Source of the DNA: an uncultured Bacteroidia bacterium
GTDB taxonomy: Bacteria; Bacteroidota; Bacteroidia; Bacteroidales; UBA932
Assembly (NCBI GenBank): GCA_902797035.1
Contig: CADBRH010000011.1
Location: 27,729-91,728 of the forward strand
Direction: 5' to 3'
DNA length: 64,000 bases
The position numbers were made by a program, and so were the translations under genes. Under the pieces are notes generated by a model. It had not been told where the DNA came from and searched no databases. It worked only from the letters and a program-made list of their open reading frames with translations. Each line of letters starts with the position of its first letter. Positions within the stretch are counted from its first letter, which is position 1. Positions 61,936-64,000 of the stretch are shown here, piece by piece.

Positions 61936-62628
61936 CTACTTATCCTCCTTGGGAGCGAGAGCGCACCAAACGATAGCGCTCAGGGCGCCGCCGCAGAGAG
62001 GGGCCACGATGAATACCCAGAGATCCTTGAGGGCCTGTCCGCCAGCGAAAAGGGCCGGTCCGATCGAGCGGGCCGGGTTGACCGATGTCCCGGTCAGGTT
62101 GATGCAGACAAGATGGATAAGGATGAGGGTAAGACCGATGGCGAGACCGGCGAGATTACCGGCTCCCACCTTGCCGTCGGTGGTCCCGAGAACCACAAGG
62201 ACGAAAAGGAATGTGGCCACGACCTCAACGAGGAAGGCTCCTCCCAGGCCGCCGGCGCCGGCGACACCATTACAGCCGAGTCCGGCGGGATTGGCTCCCG
62301 AGAAAGCGGCGGAGGGTGTCATGACCTTGGCGAAGAGAAGCAGGAGGGCACCGGCCACAAGGGCCCCGACAATCTGGCCGATCCAGTAGCCGCAGGCGTC
62401 CTTCCAGCTCATCCTGCCAGAGAGGGCCACACCAAGAGTGATGGCGGGGTTGATGTGGCAACCGGAGATGCCTCCGATGGTGTAAGCCATGGCGACGACC
62501 GAAAGACCGAAGGCGGCGGCGGTCGCGAAGAGACCGGCGGTGGTACCGCAGCCGACAAACATGGCCGTGGCGCAACCGAGGAATGTCAGAACAAAGGTTC
62601 CGATGCATTCTGCGATGTACTTTCTCAT
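61936..62628 (-). CDS. aqpZ: Aquaporin (AqpZ-like MIP family)
   Basis: A 230-residue MIP channel with six helices. Both NPA loops are present: GCHINPAITLGVAL near residue 60 and TSVNPARSIGPAL near residue 183. The second-loop Arg that follows NPA, and the Phe/His/Ala-type selectivity residues expected of water channels, fit AqpZ more than glycerol facilitators, though this was judged by eye. It would let water cross the inner membrane in osmotic changes. The start at 62628 faces the manC gene across a 120-base gap with inverted repeats. Confidence 0.9.
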   Translation of the reverse strand: MRKYIAECIGTFVLTFLGCATAMFVGCGTTAGLFATAAAFGLSVVAMAYTIGGISGCHINPAITLGVALSGRMSWKDACGYWIGQIVGALVAGALLLLFAKVMTPSAAFSGANPAGLGCNGVAGAGGLGGAFLVEVVATFLFVLVVLGTTDGKVGAGNLAGLAIGLTLILIHLVCINLTGTSVNPARSIGPALFAGGQALKDLWVFIVAPLCGGALSAIVWCALAPKEDK

Positions 62629-62679
62629 AATGATCAGTTATTTAGTTGTAGAACAGTTGTGTCTATCGCTAGTCTCGCT

Positions 62680-62727
62680 AATTTACGAAAAAACTCCGTA
62701 AATCCTTCGTTTTTTGTAAATTTACAA
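62680..62727. promoter_or_regulatory. Inverted repeat and palindrome between aqpZ and manC
   Basis: Arms at 62680-62694 and 62709-62722 are inverted copies with a single extra base in the left arm (AATTTACGAAAAAAC against AATTTACAAAAAAC in complement). The right arm is also part of a perfect 14-base palindrome, TTGTAAATTTACAA, at 62714-62727. The gap lies between divergent starts, so this may be an operator or overlapping promoter. TAAATTTA at 62717-62724 is one base from the -7 consensus. Confidence 0.5.
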
Positions 62728-62748
62728 TCAAAACCAATAATTACGACC

Positions 62749-63831
62749 ATGAACACACATGTAGTCATAATGGCCGGCGGAGTCGGGAGCAGGCTGTGGC
62801 CTGTCAGCTCGCCTGGGAAGCCGAAACAGTTCATAGATATTCTCGGAATAGGTAAGACCTTGATACAGATGACCGTAGAGAGGTTCAAGCCGGTATGCCA
62901 GATTGACAATTTCTGGGTGGTCACGTCAGAGGCGTACGTTGATCTCGTCAAAGAGCAACTCCCATCCATCCCTGAAAGCCATATCCTGGCCGAGCCGGAG
63001 CCGAGAAACACCGCCCCCTGCATCGCCTACGCTTGCTGGAAAATAGCGGCCTCGTGTCCGGACGCCAACGTGATTGTCACACCGGCCGACGCTCTGGTCA
63101 TCAATGTCCAGAAATTCGCCGCCGCTATCCGGAAAGCCCTGAACTTCACGGACGGAACCGGGGAGATAGTCACTGTGGGTATCGAGCCGTCCCGCCCGGA
63201 GACCGGATACGGCTACATCCATGCCGAGAGGAGGATTCCCGACGAGATCGTCAAAGTAGTCGAGTTCAAGGAGAAGCCCGACTTGGCCACCGCCAAAGGC
63301 TATATCTCTTCCGGAAATTATTTCTGGAACGCCGGGATATTCGTATGGAATTGCGGGACAATCATTTCCGAGATGCGGAAGCACGCCCCGCAGATAGCAG
63401 GAGTGATGGATTCCATAGCTGCCTCGTTCGGCTCGTGGAAAGAGGAGGAGACCCTGAGGGCGCTGTTCCCCACATGCGAGAAGATCTCTATCGATTATGC
63501 CGTGATGGAGAAATCAGATCATGTGAATGTGATCGCCAGCGACCTCGGTTGGTCCGACCTGGGCAGTTTCAGCTCCATCAAGGAAAATATCCCCGTACCC
63601 TCGGAGGATCCTGTGCCGGACGGCGGCTCCGAGATCGCCATCGAGGGCGGGAACAAGGTCATCGGGCGGGACATCAGGATGTTCGGTTGCGAGGATTGCA
63701 TCGTACACGCCGAGGACGCGAAGACGGTCGTGGTCTCGGGATTGAGGGATTATATCGTCGCGGTGAAAGACGGCAATGTGCTTGTCTGCCCTATCGAAGA
63801 AGAGCAGAGAATAAAAGAATACTCCGCCTGA
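62749..63831 (+). CDS. manC: Mannose-1-phosphate guanylyltransferase
   Basis: A 360-residue nucleotidyltransferase from the ATG at 62749; an open frame upstream overlaps aqpZ on the other strand and is not used. The GTP-binding signature is VIMAGGVGSRLWPVSSPGKPKQF near residues 6-28. The sugar-site VEFKEKPDLATAKGYISSG, with the FxEKP motif, follows near 175. It makes GDP-mannose, the precursor for mannose, fucose and some capsule sugars. It lacks a C-terminal isomerase domain, so it is the single-function form. It may supply the capsule locus at the left, but no other sugar-nucleotide gene is nearby. Confidence 0.94.
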   Translation: MNTHVVIMAGGVGSRLWPVSSPGKPKQFIDILGIGKTLIQMTVERFKPVCQIDNFWVVTSEAYVDLVKEQLPSIPESHILAEPEPRNTAPCIAYACWKIAASCPDANVIVTPADALVINVQKFAAAIRKALNFTDGTGEIVTVGIEPSRPETGYGYIHAERRIPDEIVKVVEFKEKPDLATAKGYISSGNYFWNAGIFVWNCGTIISEMRKHAPQIAGVMDSIAASFGSWKEEETLRALFPTCEKISIDYAVMEKSDHVNVIASDLGWSDLGSFSSIKENIPVPSEDPVPDGGSEIAIEGGNKVIGRDIRMFGCEDCIVHAEDAKTVVVSGLRDYIVAVKDGNVLVCPIEEEQRIKEYSA

Positions 63832-63851
63832 AAAAAATAAGTCACGAAATA

Positions 63852-63883
63852 TTTGGTTTTTTCCTCTGAACGATATAACTTTG
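63852..63883 (+). promoter_or_regulatory. Bacteroidetes-type promoter for tRNA-Lys
   Basis: TTTG at 63852-63855, then 20 bases, then TAACTTTG at 63876-63883 (next base C). Both boxes and the spacing match the Bacteroidetes sigma-AB consensus exactly. Transcription should start near 63890, about 30 bases before the tRNA. It is the clearest promoter in the window. Confidence 0.85.
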
Positions 63884-63920
63884 CAATCCCGATTCGGAAT
63901 AGCTCCGAAACGATTGGAAA

Positions 63921-63993
63921 GAATCGTTAGCTCAGTTGGTAGAGCACAACACTTTTAATGTTGGGGTCTCGGGTTCGAGCCCCGAACGGTTCA
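63921..63993 (+). tRNA. tRNA-Lys (anticodon TTT)
   Basis: A 73-base gene folding in a full cloverleaf. The acceptor stem GAATCGT pairs with ACGGTTC (one G-T pair), the D stem is GCTC/GAGC, the anticodon stem CAACA/TGTTG with loop CTTTTAA, and the T stem TCGGG/CCCGA with loop TTCGAGC. The discriminator base is A and CCA is not encoded. The anticodon TTT reads AAA and AAG lysine codons. Confidence 0.97.
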
Positions 63994-64000
63994 CTAAAGA

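Noticed and set aside
61565-62389. Plus-strand open frame across the symporter and aquaporin genes
   Set aside because: Spans two well-supported genes on the other strand and has biased, repetitive composition.
62113-62748. N-terminal extension of the manC frame
   Set aside because: It is antisense to most of aqpZ, and the GTP-binding start of the guanylyltransferase begins right at the ATG at 62749.

Overview
The window looks like a chromosome segment of a gut-type member of the Bacteroidales. The support is a UpxY-type antiterminator heading a capsule operon, promoters of the Bacteroidetes form TTTG-N20-TAnnTTTG (clearest before the tRNA-Lys), a glsA/glsB glycine-lipid gene pair, several secreted lipoproteins, and GH127 and GH2 glycosidases. 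The genus cannot be read from the sequence. Most of the housekeeping part is GC-rich. The capsule genes, and above all the CRISPR-cas genes, are visibly more AT-rich.

Region 1 (1-22973, all minus strand) is one long capsule or exopolysaccharide operon read leftward from upxY. Its order is upxY, an outer-membrane export lipoprotein (Wza type), a tyrosine autokinase (Wzc type), a beta-helix lipoprotein, a Wzx flippase, a pyruvyl-transferase-like protein, a beta-propeller protein, a QueC-like PP-loop protein, six glycosyltransferases (GT4, GT32, GT2) with a Wzy/EpsG-like polymerase among them, a PglD-like acyltransferase, and then an acyl-building module (ACP, SDR, KASIII, VOC, FkbH, second ACP) cut by the left edge. 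No initiating sugar-phosphate transferase is present, so the operon probably continues to the left or relies on one elsewhere.

Region 2 (23357-38083) holds an NfnAB/GltA-like flavoprotein pair, PrsW, a split cytochrome c maturation pair (Ccs1/CcsA), a heavy-metal RND efflux operon preceded by a small His/Cys-rich protein, and a heterodimeric ABC exporter. Large palindromic elements lie here. One is inserted in frame inside the nfnB-like gene.

Region 3 (38101-47852) is a complete type I-C CRISPR-Cas locus: cas3, cas5c, cas8c (with a likely nested cas11c), cas7c, a rhuM-family gene, cas4, cas1, cas2, then an array of 13 full repeats, one degenerate repeat and 13 spacers. The rhuM gene lies tightly within the operon between interference and adaptation genes. 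It is the best candidate here for an undescribed accessory component.

Region 4 (47886-64000) is mostly housekeeping: RidA, a TGS-uridine-kinase fusion, GH127, a sugar isomerase/epimerase-like protein, EttA, GlsA/GlsB, Upp, a second palindromic element, a GH2 enzyme, a rhomboid protease, an AGCS symporter, aquaporin, mannose-1-phosphate guanylyltransferase and tRNA-Lys(TTT). The GDP-mannose enzyme could supply precursor to the capsule. All calls rest on motif reading by eye; no database search was run.
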